Source of the DNA: JAAYYM01 sp964638005
GTDB taxonomy: Bacteria > Bacillota > Clostridia > Lachnospirales > Lachnospiraceae
Length of the DNA stretch: 37,475 bases
Direction: 5' to 3'
NCBI GenBank assembly: GCA_964638005.1
Contig: CAZWXS010000023.1
Location: 1 to 37,475, forward strand
This document shows positions 1-7,808 of this stretch, in pieces. Under the pieces are notes generated by a model. That model saw only the letters and a list, made by a program, of their open reading frames with translations, did no database searches and was not told the origin of the DNA. A program made the position numbers and the translations under genes. The number at the start of each line of letters is the position of its first letter. Position 1 is the stretch's first letter.

Positions 1-61
1 GAAAGCCATGCTGCCTCTCGAATCCGCTTCGCTGCTTCTCGTGGCACGGGCTGCGCCCTAT

Positions 62-122
62 AAAAAAGGATTCGGATGTGGCTTAGCAAGTGAACTTGCA
101 CACCACATCCGAATCCTTTTTT
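62..122. terminator. Strong, potentially bidirectional terminator after glgA
   Basis: Arms 62-81 and 103-122 are perfectly complementary over 20 bp. The 21-nt loop contains its own 5-bp hairpin (86-90 with 95-99). The stem begins with six A and ends with six T, so it can terminate in both directions. On the minus strand it follows the glgA stop codon by only a few bases. The bases before it (1-61) contain no recognisable gene. Confidence 0.85.
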
Positions 123-130
123 GCATGGCT

Positions 131-1573
131 TTAGCCTACGAGCCAGTCGTATAATTCCTGGTACTTCATGGCTGATGTGTGCCATGAGAAATCACTGGCC
201 ATGGCTCTGTCTATCATTTTGTTCCATTCTCTTTTTTTGTCTACATATACGCTGTGTGCATAACGAATCGTGCGGAGCATCTCGTGGGCATTATAGTTGG
301 TGAAGCTGAAGCCTGTGCCGGTGCTCTCGTATTCGTTATAGGGTTGTACGGTGTCTTTGAGACCGCCTGTTTCACGGACGATCGGGATGGTTCCGTAACG
401 AAGCGCCATCAGCTGGCTGAGACCGCATGGCTCGAAGAGCGAAGGCATCAGGAATGCATCGACGGATGCGTATATCTTATGAGACAACGCTTCCGAATAG
501 TAAATGTTTGCAGATACCTTGGTCTGATATTTCCAGTCAAAGTGTCTGAACATATTCTCATAACGATCCTCTCCTGTTCCGAGGATAACAATCTGTACAT
601 CCTCTCTGCAGAGTTCATCCATCACATATGCAATCAGATCAAAGCCCTTCTGGTCGGTCAGTCTGCTGACGATTCCGATCATGAACTTCTTATCATTCTG
701 CTCCAATCCGAGTTCTGCCTGCAATGCTCTTTTGTTCTTGATCTTTTCCTTACGAAAATCAATTGCATTATAAGGGTATTCAATATAGGTGTCCGTCTCC
801 GGATTATATTCTTCATAATCGATACCGTTCAGGATGCCGCGCAGATCATTTGCCCGTGCTCGCATCAAACCGTCCAGCCCCTCTCCGTAGAACGGCATTT
901 TGATTTCTTCCGCATAAGTATTGCTGACCGTTGTAATCGCATCTGCAAATACAAGTCCGCCCTTTAAGAGGTTTGCATCCTTATACGCTTCCAGCTTATC
1001 CGGTGAAAAGAAGTACTCCGGCAGCCCTGTCATATCCTTAATCGTCTTGACATCCCACGTTCCTTGGAACTTCAGGTTATGTATCGTCATAACGGATTTC
1101 ATATTTGCAAAGAATTCTCCCTCACGGAATCTCTCTTTCATGAACACCGGAACAAGTCCCGTCTGCCAATCATGGCAGTGAATGATATCAGGCTGAAAAC
1201 CAATGGCCGGCAGTGCAGCGAGTGCAGCCTTGGAAAAGAAAGAAAACTTCTCAATATCCGCATAAATGTCCCCATAAGGCTTCGGACCGGAAAAATAATA
1301 CTCGTTATCAATAAAATAAAACTTAATTCCTTCATATTCCATTTCCAGTATACCGACATACTGTGAACGCCATGCAAGGTCAATATAGAAATGCGTCAGA
1401 TATTTCATCTGATCCTTAAATTCCTGTGAGATGCTCATATACTTCGGCATCATTACTCTTACGTCAAAATACCGCTTATCAAAACATTTGGGAAGAGATC
1501 CGACTACATCTGCCAATCCACCTGTTTTTATAAACGGTACGCTCTCTGATGCAACAAATAGTACTTTCTTCAT
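131..1573 (-). CDS. glgA: Glycogen synthase (ADP-glucose type, GT5)
   Basis: The 480-residue protein is the normal length for bacterial GlgA. It transfers glucose from ADP-glucose to the growing alpha-1,4-glucan in the cytoplasm. The N-terminal nucleotide-binding motif KTGGL is at residues 16-20. The C-terminal half has the GT-B signature with a PSLFEPCGLSQL stretch followed by a GGLKDTV loop. The ATG at 1573 has a GGGAGGAT ribosome site 5 nt upstream. No other glycogen genes (glgB, glgC, glgP) are in the window, so it appears detached from a glg operon. A candidate promoter (TTTTCA, 17 nt, TATAAT) lies between it and spo0A. In clostridia the product is the granulose storage polymer; that link is inferred from the family. 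Confidence 0.95.
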   Translation of the reverse strand: MKKVLFVASESVPFIKTGGLADVVGSLPKCFDKRYFDVRVMMPKYMSISQEFKDQMKYLTHFYIDLAWRSQYVGILEMEYEGIKFYFIDNEYYFSGPKPYGDIYADIEKFSFFSKAALAALPAIGFQPDIIHCHDWQTGLVPVFMKERFREGEFFANMKSVMTIHNLKFQGTWDVKTIKDMTGLPEYFFSPDKLEAYKDANLLKGGLVFADAITTVSNTYAEEIKMPFYGEGLDGLMRARANDLRGILNGIDYEEYNPETDTYIEYPYNAIDFRKEKIKNKRALQAELGLEQNDKKFMIGIVSRLTDQKGFDLIAYVMDELCREDVQIVILGTGEDRYENMFRHFDWKYQTKVSANIYYSEALSHKIYASVDAFLMPSLFEPCGLSQLMALRYGTIPIVRETGGLKDTVQPYNEYESTGTGFSFTNYNAHEMLRTIRYAHSVYVDKKREWNKMIDRAMASDFSWHTSAMKYQELYDWLVG

Positions 1574-1608
1574 GTATAATCCTCCCGATACAGGTTTTAT
1601 ATCCTTTG

Positions 1609-1637
1609 ATTATACATCATTACGACTTTTCTGAAAA
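1609..1637 (-). promoter_or_regulatory. Candidate sigma-A promoter of glgA
   Basis: On the minus strand a TATAAT box (1609-1614) is preceded after exactly 17 nt by TTTTCA (632-637 of the 1 kb line, that is 1632-1637). The -35 box matches four of six consensus bases and lies inside the small hairpin that follows the spo0A stop. Confidence 0.45.
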
Positions 1638-1640
1638 GTC
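1624..1640. other. Short hairpin abutting the spo0A stop codon
   Basis: GACTTTT and AAAAGTC pair around a CTG loop, directly after the spo0A stop at 1641-1643. There is no run of T behind it on the minus strand, so it is a weak terminator at best. It may instead protect the spo0A mRNA 3' end. Confidence 0.4.
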
Positions 1641-2441
1641 TTATCTGTTCATTTTATATTCTATCCTGATCTTGTCCGCAATCATTGCAATAAATTCGGA
1701 GTTGGTCGGTTTTCCCTTGCCCATATTGATCGTATAGCCGAACAGTGCATCGATCGTATCCATTTTGCCTCTGCTCCATGCCACTTCGATTGCATGTCTG
1801 ATTGCACGTTCTACGCGGCTTGGTGTCGTCTGATATTTCTTTGCGATGGTCGGATACAGTATCTTCGTAATCGACCCCAGCATCTCAATGTCATTGACCG
1901 ACATCATAATCGCATCCCGCAGATACTGATATCCCTTGATATGTGCGGGCACGCCTATTTCATGTATCATATTGGTCACATCACTTTCCAGATGATGGAT
2001 CTGCAGGTTGTCCTGCGAACTGATCTCACGTGCGCCCGATAATTCAAATTGTTTGCGCGAGCGCCCTTTTCTCATCATTTTGATTCTATTTTTGATTACT
2101 TCCGGATCAAATGGTTTCATAATAAAATATTTTGCGCCGATCTGAAATGCATCCTCTGTAATCTGCTCATCTCCGACAGCAGAAAGTACTATAAAATCCG
2201 GCTGTTTTTTAATCGAAAAGTCTTTTTTCACGCGATTCATGACCTCGATTCCGTCAAGCTTCGGCATAATTAGGTCAAGCAATACTACATCCGGTTCTTT
2301 TCGCTTAATGATATTCAGCGCCTCATCCCCATTTGATGCGCTCCCGACTACTTCTACATCATTCTCGCTCTTCAGAACATCACTTACAAGTTCCAGCATA
2401 CGCCGGTTATCATCAAAAATCGCAACATTCAGTTTTTCCAT
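1641..2441 (-). CDS. spo0A: Sporulation master response regulator Spo0A
   Basis: Phosphorylated Spo0A switches cells into sporulation by binding promoter DNA. The receiver domain (about residues 1-120) has an acidic pair near residue 10, the phospho-acceptor Asp in LLDLIMPKLDG (residue 56 from this start) and the invariant Lys in IMKPFD (residue 109). The C-terminal domain holds the diagnostic recognition helix SRVERAIRHAIEVAWSRGK. The protein is 266 residues from the ATG at 2441, whose MEKLNVAI start aligns with the family. An in-frame ATG at 2447 is also possible, because the AAGGAG site at 2452-2457 is 4 nt from it and 10 nt from the chosen one. It follows spoIVB, as in Bacillus, but has its own sigma-A-like promoter. 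Confidence 0.97.
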   Translation of the reverse strand: MEKLNVAIFDDNRRMLELVSDVLKSENDVEVVGSASNGDEALNIIKRKEPDVVLLDLIMPKLDGIEVMNRVKKDFSIKKQPDFIVLSAVGDEQITEDAFQIGAKYFIMKPFDPEVIKNRIKMMRKGRSRKQFELSGAREISSQDNLQIHHLESDVTNMIHEIGVPAHIKGYQYLRDAIMMSVNDIEMLGSITKILYPTIAKKYQTTPSRVERAIRHAIEVAWSRGKMDTIDALFGYTINMGKGKPTNSEFIAMIADKIRIEYKMNR

Positions 2442-2489
2442 TCCCATGTTTCTCCTTCATTCTTTATTTTGCATGGCCAATGCTTACTC

Positions 2490-2518
2490 AGTATATAAAA
2501 CTCACCATTTTTCTACAA
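2490..2518 (-). promoter_or_regulatory. Sigma-A-like promoter of spo0A
   Basis: On the minus strand TTGTAG (2513-2518) and TATACT (2490-2495) are separated by 17 nt, giving a leader of roughly 40 nt before spo0A. I did not find the sigma-H promoter that Bacillus spo0A also has. Confidence 0.65.
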
Positions 2519-2528
2519 GAGTGATAAT

Positions 2529-2545
2529 CCGCACTTTCAGAGCGG
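2529..2545. terminator. Weak hairpin downstream of spoIVB
   Basis: CCGC and GCGG close a short hairpin with one mismatch 13 nt after the spoIVB stop. On the minus strand no T run follows, so termination there would be weak and read-through into spo0A is likely. Confidence 0.3.
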
Positions 2546-2558
2546 TTTTAACATGAAT

Positions 2559-3830
2559 CTATTGATTCAGCATCGTTTCTATGAAAATACCGAAGCCTTT
2601 TGTCGCATCCTGTACAAATACATGTGTTACGGCACCGATGATTTTGCCGTTTTGTACAATCGGAGATCCTGACATTCCCTGCACGATACCCCCTGTCAAC
2701 GACAGCAATCGCTCATCAGTCATCTCCAACACGATACCTCTGTTGATACTGTCTGCAACCAGATCAATGTTTCTGATTTCAACATCATATGTCTCACGCT
2801 GTCCGTTCAGTGAGCAGATAATCTGTGCAGGACCGACTTCAATATCCTGTTTCAGCCCGATGGGAAGTGCTTCTCCCGATACGGCATCAAGAATCATGGA
2901 ATTGCCGGTTCCGAATACACCATGATTGGTATTTTCAGTGATTTCACCCAGTACATTTTCCGGCATATAATCAATGATTCCCGTCAATTCACCGGGTTTT
3001 CCGCTTTCGCCCTTGATGACCGACAAAATCTGTGTATTATAAAGGGTACCGGAATCCACTTCCATTAACAACGCTGTATCCACATCGTTGATTCCATGCC
3101 CCAATGCACCGAATTGCAATGTTTCATCCACGAATGTCAGTGTGCCGATCCCTTGGATATTATCCCTTACCCATACACCGATCTTATAATCTCCGTCTGC
3201 CGACATGATCGGAGTGACCTTAGTCTGAAAGCGTTCATTGCCTCTTCGGATATCGAGAACCAGCTCCTTTCCGTCACTGTCACTCACATATTTGATCAAA
3301 TCCTTTTTGTCCGCCAGTTCGATATTATCAACTTTTTCTATATAATCCCCCGTATTCAAAATATGTTCTGCCGGTGCATGATCAGTACCATCCATTCCAC
3401 GCACTGCTCCCGCGCTGATGACCAGAACGCCGTCTGTTTCCACAAAAATACCTATGGGAATTCCTGCAGGAATCAGACTTGTCTCTTCTATTACCGCAAA
3501 GTCGACCTGTTTGAGCGGAACAAAACCGAATAATTTGCAATCCATTACATAATCTCCGGTCGTTGAAGTAATAAAGGTCGTCGGTTCTGACAGATCCACC
3601 TCTACTCCCTTCATTGCAGAAACCGGCATTAAGTCATCTTCGTTTTTCAGATATATAACACCTGTTATCGGAAAATTCAGACGCAGTTCATCCTCACGCC
3701 CATTTACAATTTTGATTTCATCCGGTACACTGTCCCGCATTTCCCTATATGACATTACACACAGCAAAGCCAGCGCAGCCACACATGTTACTACCAGCAC
3801 ACGCCTGTAAACTCGATACCTTAGATTCAT
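2559..3830 (-). CDS. spoIVB: SpoIVB serine peptidase (S55), sigma-K checkpoint signal
   Basis: SpoIVB is made in the forespore, crosses into the intermembrane space and cleaves SpoIVFA, which releases pro-sigma-K processing in the mother cell. The 423-residue protein has an N-terminal membrane segment (about 10-27), a PDZ domain (about 125-205) and the S55 peptidase domain. The family His is in FGALGHG (His245). The nucleophile is in QGMSGSP (probably Ser387). The length matches B. subtilis SpoIVB. The ATG at 3830 has an AGAGG site 9 nt upstream. The recN terminator lies 40 nt upstream, so spoIVB must have its own start, but I could not recognise a clear sigma-F/G promoter. Confidence 0.96.
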   Translation of the reverse strand: MNLRYRVYRRVLVVTCVAALALLCVMSYREMRDSVPDEIKIVNGREDELRLNFPITGVIYLKNEDDLMPVSAMKGVEVDLSEPTTFITSTTGDYVMDCKLFGFVPLKQVDFAVIEETSLIPAGIPIGIFVETDGVLVISAGAVRGMDGTDHAPAEHILNTGDYIEKVDNIELADKKDLIKYVSDSDGKELVLDIRRGNERFQTKVTPIMSADGDYKIGVWVRDNIQGIGTLTFVDETLQFGALGHGINDVDTALLMEVDSGTLYNTQILSVIKGESGKPGELTGIIDYMPENVLGEITENTNHGVFGTGNSMILDAVSGEALPIGLKQDIEVGPAQIICSLNGQRETYDVEIRNIDLVADSINRGIVLEMTDERLLSLTGGIVQGMSGSPIVQNGKIIGAVTHVFVQDATKGFGIFIETMLNQ

Positions 3831-3870
3831 ATTTCTATACCTCTCATTCCATCTTCATCACTACTCACGT

Positions 3871-3900
3871 AAAAAAAGTGTACACATAGCGTGTACACTT
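3871..3900 (-). terminator. Rho-independent terminator of the recN operon
   Basis: The 10-bp arms 3876-3885 and 3891-3900 surround a 5-nt loop. Read on the minus strand, the hairpin is followed by seven T. It lies 20 nt beyond the recN stop and closes the long nusB-to-recN transcription unit. Confidence 0.9.
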
Positions 3901-3920
3901 CCTTTAGTATATGAAATTTT

Positions 3921-5612
3921 CTATTTTTCAAACATCTTTTTCTTGGTTGTTGCTAATTCTTTCATTTCAGCTGCGTTTTGTAGGACAACAGGCGTTATTT
4001 CTGCACCGCCCAACAGTCTCGCCAACTCCTGAATCTCGGATGCCTCTGACAGTTCTTTCACTTGTGTCAATGTATGTGCGCCTTCCACCTGCTTCGTAAT
4101 CTCATAATGTACATCTGCCATGGCCGCAATCTGCGGCAGATGCGTAATACAGATCACCTGATGATTTCTCGACAAAAGTGCCAGCTTTTCAGATACTTTC
4201 TGTGCCGTCCGTCCACTGATGCCTGCATCGATTTCATCAAAAATCAAGGTTGAAGTCTTATCCTTATTGGCAAGTACGGTCTTGATTGCCAGCATGATCC
4301 GCGACATCTCACCACCGGAGGCAACCTCTCCCAGCGGCTTCAAGCGTTCACCCGGATTGGTTGAAATCATGAATTCCACTTCATTATTCCCGTTTGCAGC
4401 CATATAATCCTGCAGCACACGAACATCAATGGAAAATCTGGATTCCAAAAAATTCAAATCAGATAATGCCTGCTCCATTTGCTCTGCCAATGTCTTTGCA
4501 TTCCGGCTTCTGATTGCGGTTACGGCATTATACAGTTCCATCAATTGTTCTCGTTCCCTTGTCGCTCTGATACGCAGTTTCTCCAGATAAGCATCATAAT
4601 CCAACAGCTGCTCCAGCTTGTGTTCCTGCTCCTCACAATACTCCAGAACTGCCTCAATAGACGTTCCGTATTTATCTTTTAGGTGATTGATTACATTCAG
4701 ACGTTCTTCAGCCTCCCGGAACTCTTCTTCTCCGAATTCCATATCTGACAGATAATCAGATGCATGTCTGTTAAAATCATTTAACAGATTATCGATTTCC
4801 GCAAGTTCCTCCTGCATAGCCTCCAGTTCTTCATCATAGCCTGCTACATTCTTCAGCTCTCTGAGTGCCCTGCCGACACCTTCTCCTGCTCCGCTCTCTG
4901 TATCATACCCTGTGCTACAGTGTACGGCATTCATGGCTTCTATGATCTTTCTGGCGTTGACCATCTTGCGATAATCTGCCTCCAATACTTCGTCTTCACC
5001 TGTTTTCAAATCCGCCTGCCTGATTTCATTGATCTCAAACTGTGCCAGTGTTGTTTCCCTGTCTTTATCATGGTTCGTTGTAACTGCCTGCGCCAATTCT
5101 CGTTCTGTCTTCATATAATTCTCATATTGCTTGCACACATCTTCTAATAACACATGTAATTCTTTTCCGCAGAACTCATCCAGCACCTGCATATGTTTTT
5201 TCTTCTGCAATAACGACTGGTGTTCATATTGTCCATGGATGTCTATCAGAATGGCTGCCAGTTCCTGCAGTACACCTGCAGTTACGACTTCTCCGTTCAC
5301 TCTGCTGACGCTTCTGCCATTCGTGATCTTGCGCTGCATGATGATTTCATCTTCTACCGGAATGTCAAGTGCCCGGATTGCCTGCAACTGCTGTTCGCTC
5401 TCCGGTGCAAAGATCAGTTCCGCAAGCGCATACTCGGCATTGTCACGCACGATATCTTTGGACAGTTTTCCACCCAACGCAAAATGAACCGAATCAATAA
5501 TGATCGATTTACCGGCCCCGGTCTCACCTGTCAGTATGTTAAGGCCGGATTTGAAATCAATTTCCGCTTCTTCTATTAAGGCAAGATTTTTTACATGAAG
5601 ATTTGTCAGCAT
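3921..5612 (-). CDS. recN: DNA repair ATPase RecN
   Basis: RecN is an SMC-like ATPase recruited early to double-strand breaks. The 563-residue protein has Walker A GETGAGKS at 29-36, a central coiled-coil region rich in Glu, Lys and Leu, the ABC signature SGGEMS at 432-437, and Walker B LIFDEID at 456-462. This is the normal length and domain order. The ATG at 5612 has a GAGGT ribosome site and follows the argR stop by 3 nt. The argR-recN pair is conserved across Firmicutes, and recN is the last gene before the terminator at 3871-3900. Confidence 0.97.
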   Translation of the reverse strand: MLTNLHVKNLALIEEAEIDFKSGLNILTGETGAGKSIIIDSVHFALGGKLSKDIVRDNAEYALAELIFAPESEQQLQAIRALDIPVEDEIIMQRKITNGRSVSRVNGEVVTAGVLQELAAILIDIHGQYEHQSLLQKKKHMQVLDEFCGKELHVLLEDVCKQYENYMKTERELAQAVTTNHDKDRETTLAQFEINEIRQADLKTGEDEVLEADYRKMVNARKIIEAMNAVHCSTGYDTESGAGEGVGRALRELKNVAGYDEELEAMQEELAEIDNLLNDFNRHASDYLSDMEFGEEEFREAEERLNVINHLKDKYGTSIEAVLEYCEEQEHKLEQLLDYDAYLEKLRIRATREREQLMELYNAVTAIRSRNAKTLAEQMEQALSDLNFLESRFSIDVRVLQDYMAANGNNEVEFMISTNPGERLKPLGEVASGGEMSRIMLAIKTVLANKDKTSTLIFDEIDAGISGRTAQKVSEKLALLSRNHQVICITHLPQIAAMADVHYEITKQVEGAHTLTQVKELSEASEIQELARLLGGAEITPVVLQNAAEMKELATTKKKMFEK

Positions 5613-5615
5613 AGA

Positions 5616-6065
5616 TTACCTCTGTATTTCTCTTATTTTATCCATAACCTGTTTTGTCTCTTCTACACTCCTGACAGCACACATGACCGTATCATCACCT
5701 GCAATGGAACCTACGATCTCGCTGAAGTTGATTGCATCAAGTGCCGCCGCCACAGCCATTGCCATACCGGATACCGTCTTCACAACAAGAATATTCTGTG
5801 CCATATCCATGGAAATGAGTCCATCTCGCAACACTCGGATATACTTCTCGGCAAGCTCCGTTCCGCTCTCACCTAAAAAGGCATATCTGGCTCTCCCATC
5901 GGCTCCTGCCACCTTGGTCAGCTTCAGCTGTCGGATATCACGAGATACCGTAGCCTGCGTCACCTCAAATCCTGCTTCATTCAGCTTTCTGGCAAGTTCC
6001 TCCTGCGTATCGATTACATACTGCTGTACGAGTTCTATGATTTTCTGATGTCTGTTATTCTTCAT
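5616..6065 (-). CDS. argR: Arginine repressor ArgR/AhrC
   Basis: ArgR is a hexameric regulator that senses arginine and controls its synthesis and breakdown. The 149-residue protein has the N-terminal winged helix (VTQATVSRDIRQLKLTKV, about residues 35-52) and the C-terminal arginine-binding core with GSIAGDDTVM near residue 120. No arginine genes are in the window; the location next to recN is the conserved Firmicute one. The start at 6065 has a GGAG site 8 nt upstream that overlaps the end of nadK, 5 nt away. Confidence 0.96.
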   Translation of the reverse strand: MKNNRHQKIIELVQQYVIDTQEELARKLNEAGFEVTQATVSRDIRQLKLTKVAGADGRARYAFLGESGTELAEKYIRVLRDGLISMDMAQNILVVKTVSGMAMAVAAALDAINFSEIVGSIAGDDTVMCAVRSVEETKQVMDKIREIQR

Positions 6066-6070
6066 CGGCT

Positions 6071-6937
6071 CTACTCCGCATCTGCAAATTTCCGGCGCAA
6101 TACTTCCAGAAAGTTCTCTTTGCTCATTTTAATAATCCTGGTGGTTTCCTCAGCCTTTCTGATATTCAGAGAATCTCCTGATTTCATTTCCACCGTAACC
6201 GCTCCGTCAAAAACTGCCTCTGCTATCTCTATGTTGCCGCGTCTGCCTTCCCCGATTTCTATCCGAATATCATCCTCCGGTGATAGTATGATGCTTCTCG
6301 CATTCAATGTATGTGCATTGATCGGAGTCAGCAGCAGCACACGTGCACCGGGTTCTACAATCGGTCCTCCTGCCGACAGATTATATCCCGTTGATCCTGT
6401 CGGGGTCGAAACAATGATTCCGTCCGCACCATATGTTTTCAAAAGCATACCGTTCACATAGACATGAAAGGCAATCAGCCTTAGCGAACCGCTTCTGGTA
6501 ATTGCAATGTCGTTTAACGCAACCTCCGTAGGCAGATCCTTTCCTCCTATATGAGCCGTACCGCTTAACATCATTCTTTCTTGTATCTCATAATCATCCG
6601 AGATCAATCGATCCAAAGTCTGCTCTATGTGGTCAATCTCTGCCTCAGCCAGATATCCCAGCCGTCCGAGATTGACGCCGATCATTGCAATATTGCTTCC
6701 GGCAATATCCCGTGCCGTCTGTATAAGTGTTCCGTCACCACCGAGTACAATCACACACTCCGTACCCGCAGGCATGTCTGACTCATTCAGATATCCGCCC
6801 TTCTCGCCTTTTACACAGCGCACAAAATTATGCATCGTACACTTACAGCCTTTATTCTCCAGATACTCTCTGATCCGCTTTGTTGTAACCAGATTTTGAT
6901 CCTTGCTCTGATTGGTAACCACAAAGAAATTTCGCAT
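6071..6937 (-). CDS. nadK: NAD kinase
   Basis: NadK phosphorylates NAD to NADP in the cytoplasm. It carries the catalytic GGDGT motif (residues 66-70 from this start) and the downstream PTGSTGYNLSAGGPIV motif of the diacylglycerol-kinase-like fold. I chose the ATG at 6937, giving 288 residues, because AGGGGTG lies 5 nt upstream. A GTG seven codons earlier (6958) has no ribosome site. It sits between tlyA and argR in the same transcription unit, a clostridial variation on the Bacillus order. Confidence 0.95.
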   Translation of the reverse strand: MRNFFVVTNQSKDQNLVTTKRIREYLENKGCKCTMHNFVRCVKGEKGGYLNESDMPAGTECVIVLGGDGTLIQTARDIAGSNIAMIGVNLGRLGYLAEAEIDHIEQTLDRLISDDYEIQERMMLSGTAHIGGKDLPTEVALNDIAITRSGSLRLIAFHVYVNGMLLKTYGADGIIVSTPTGSTGYNLSAGGPIVEPGARVLLLTPINAHTLNARSIILSPEDDIRIEIGEGRRGNIEIAEAVFDGAVTVEMKSGDSLNIRKAEETTRIIKMSKENFLEVLRRKFADAE

Positions 6938-7001
6938 TCCTTCACCCCTGTTCCTCACTGCAGTATAACCGTCATCCGATACTCATAAAACCCTGCATAT
7001 T

Positions 7002-7808
7002 TTACTGTAACTGCGTATGTGCAGCCTCAACCAACTGTTTGATTTCTTCGCACCTGTCTTCTGTTTCAGCCTGCCCTGTTTTTTTTATCAGCAACAAGTA
7101 TTCTATATTTCCTTCCGGTCCCTTGATCGGTGAATAATCCATCCCGATTATCGAAAACCCGATGCTCATGCAATATAGAACTATCTTCTCAATGACTTCC
7201 TCATGAATCTTCGGATCTCTGACAACACCCTTCTTACCGACATGTTCCCTGCCCGCTTCAAACTGCGGCTTGATCAGACAGACCATATAGCCACCATCCT
7301 GCAGCAATGCATATGCCGGCGGCAATATCTTTGTTAACGAAATAAAGGAGACATCCGTAGCCGCGAATTCAATGATATCAGGCACTTGCTCCGATGTAAC
7401 ATACCGGAAGTTGGTCTTCTCCATGCAGACCACTCTGTCATCCTGCCGCAAAGACCACGCCAGCTGACCATGCCCCACATCAATGGAATATACTTTCCGC
7501 GCACCGTTTTGTAACATACAGTCGGTAAAGCCTCCGGTAGAGGCTCCGATGTCCATACACACCATATCTTCCACACGAATGTCAAATGTCTTCATTGCCT
7601 TGTCCAGTTTCAGACCGCCGCGACTGACATACGGAAGTGCATGCCCCTTGATTTCTATTTCCAACCCTTCCTCTTCAAAGGTCGTTCCGGCTTTATCTTC
7701 CCGTTGTCCCTTAATAAACACATTGCCGGACATGATGATTGCCTTGGCCTTTTCACGGGACTCAGCCAGTCCTCTTTTTACCAAAATTACATCCAAACGC
7801 TCTTTCAT
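7002..7808 (-). CDS. tlyA: TlyA/YqxC family rRNA 2'-O-methyltransferase
   Basis: The protein has an N-terminal S4 RNA-binding domain (about residues 3-60) and a FtsJ/RrmJ-like methyltransferase domain. The SAM-binding motif DIGASTGGFTD is at 86-96, and KPQFE and GVVRDP motifs follow. Characterised TlyA proteins methylate cytidine 2'-OH groups of rRNA; the exact site here is inferred. Its length of 268 is typical. The start overlaps the dxs stop as ATGA, indicating translational coupling. The Bacillus orthologue yqxC lies in the same place between dxs and argR. Confidence 0.93.
   Translation of the reverse strand: MKERLDVILVKRGLAESREKAKAIIMSGNVFIKGQREDKAGTTFEEEGLEIEIKGHALPYVSRGGLKLDKAMKTFDIRVEDMVCMDIGASTGGFTDCMLQNGARKVYSIDVGHGQLAWSLRQDDRVVCMEKTNFRYVTSEQVPDIIEFAATDVSFISLTKILPPAYALLQDGGYMVCLIKPQFEAGREHVGKKGVVRDPKIHEEVIEKIVLYCMSIGFSIIGMDYSPIKGPEGNIEYLLLIKKTGQAETEDRCEEIKQLVEAAHTQLQ

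Noticed and set aside
254..967. Long plus-strand open frame opposite glgA (and similar ones at 3096-3533, 32637-33308 and 34422-35045)
   Set aside because: They lie antisense to well-recognised genes, lack ribosome sites, and their translations are rich in Cys, His and Ser as expected for shadow frames.
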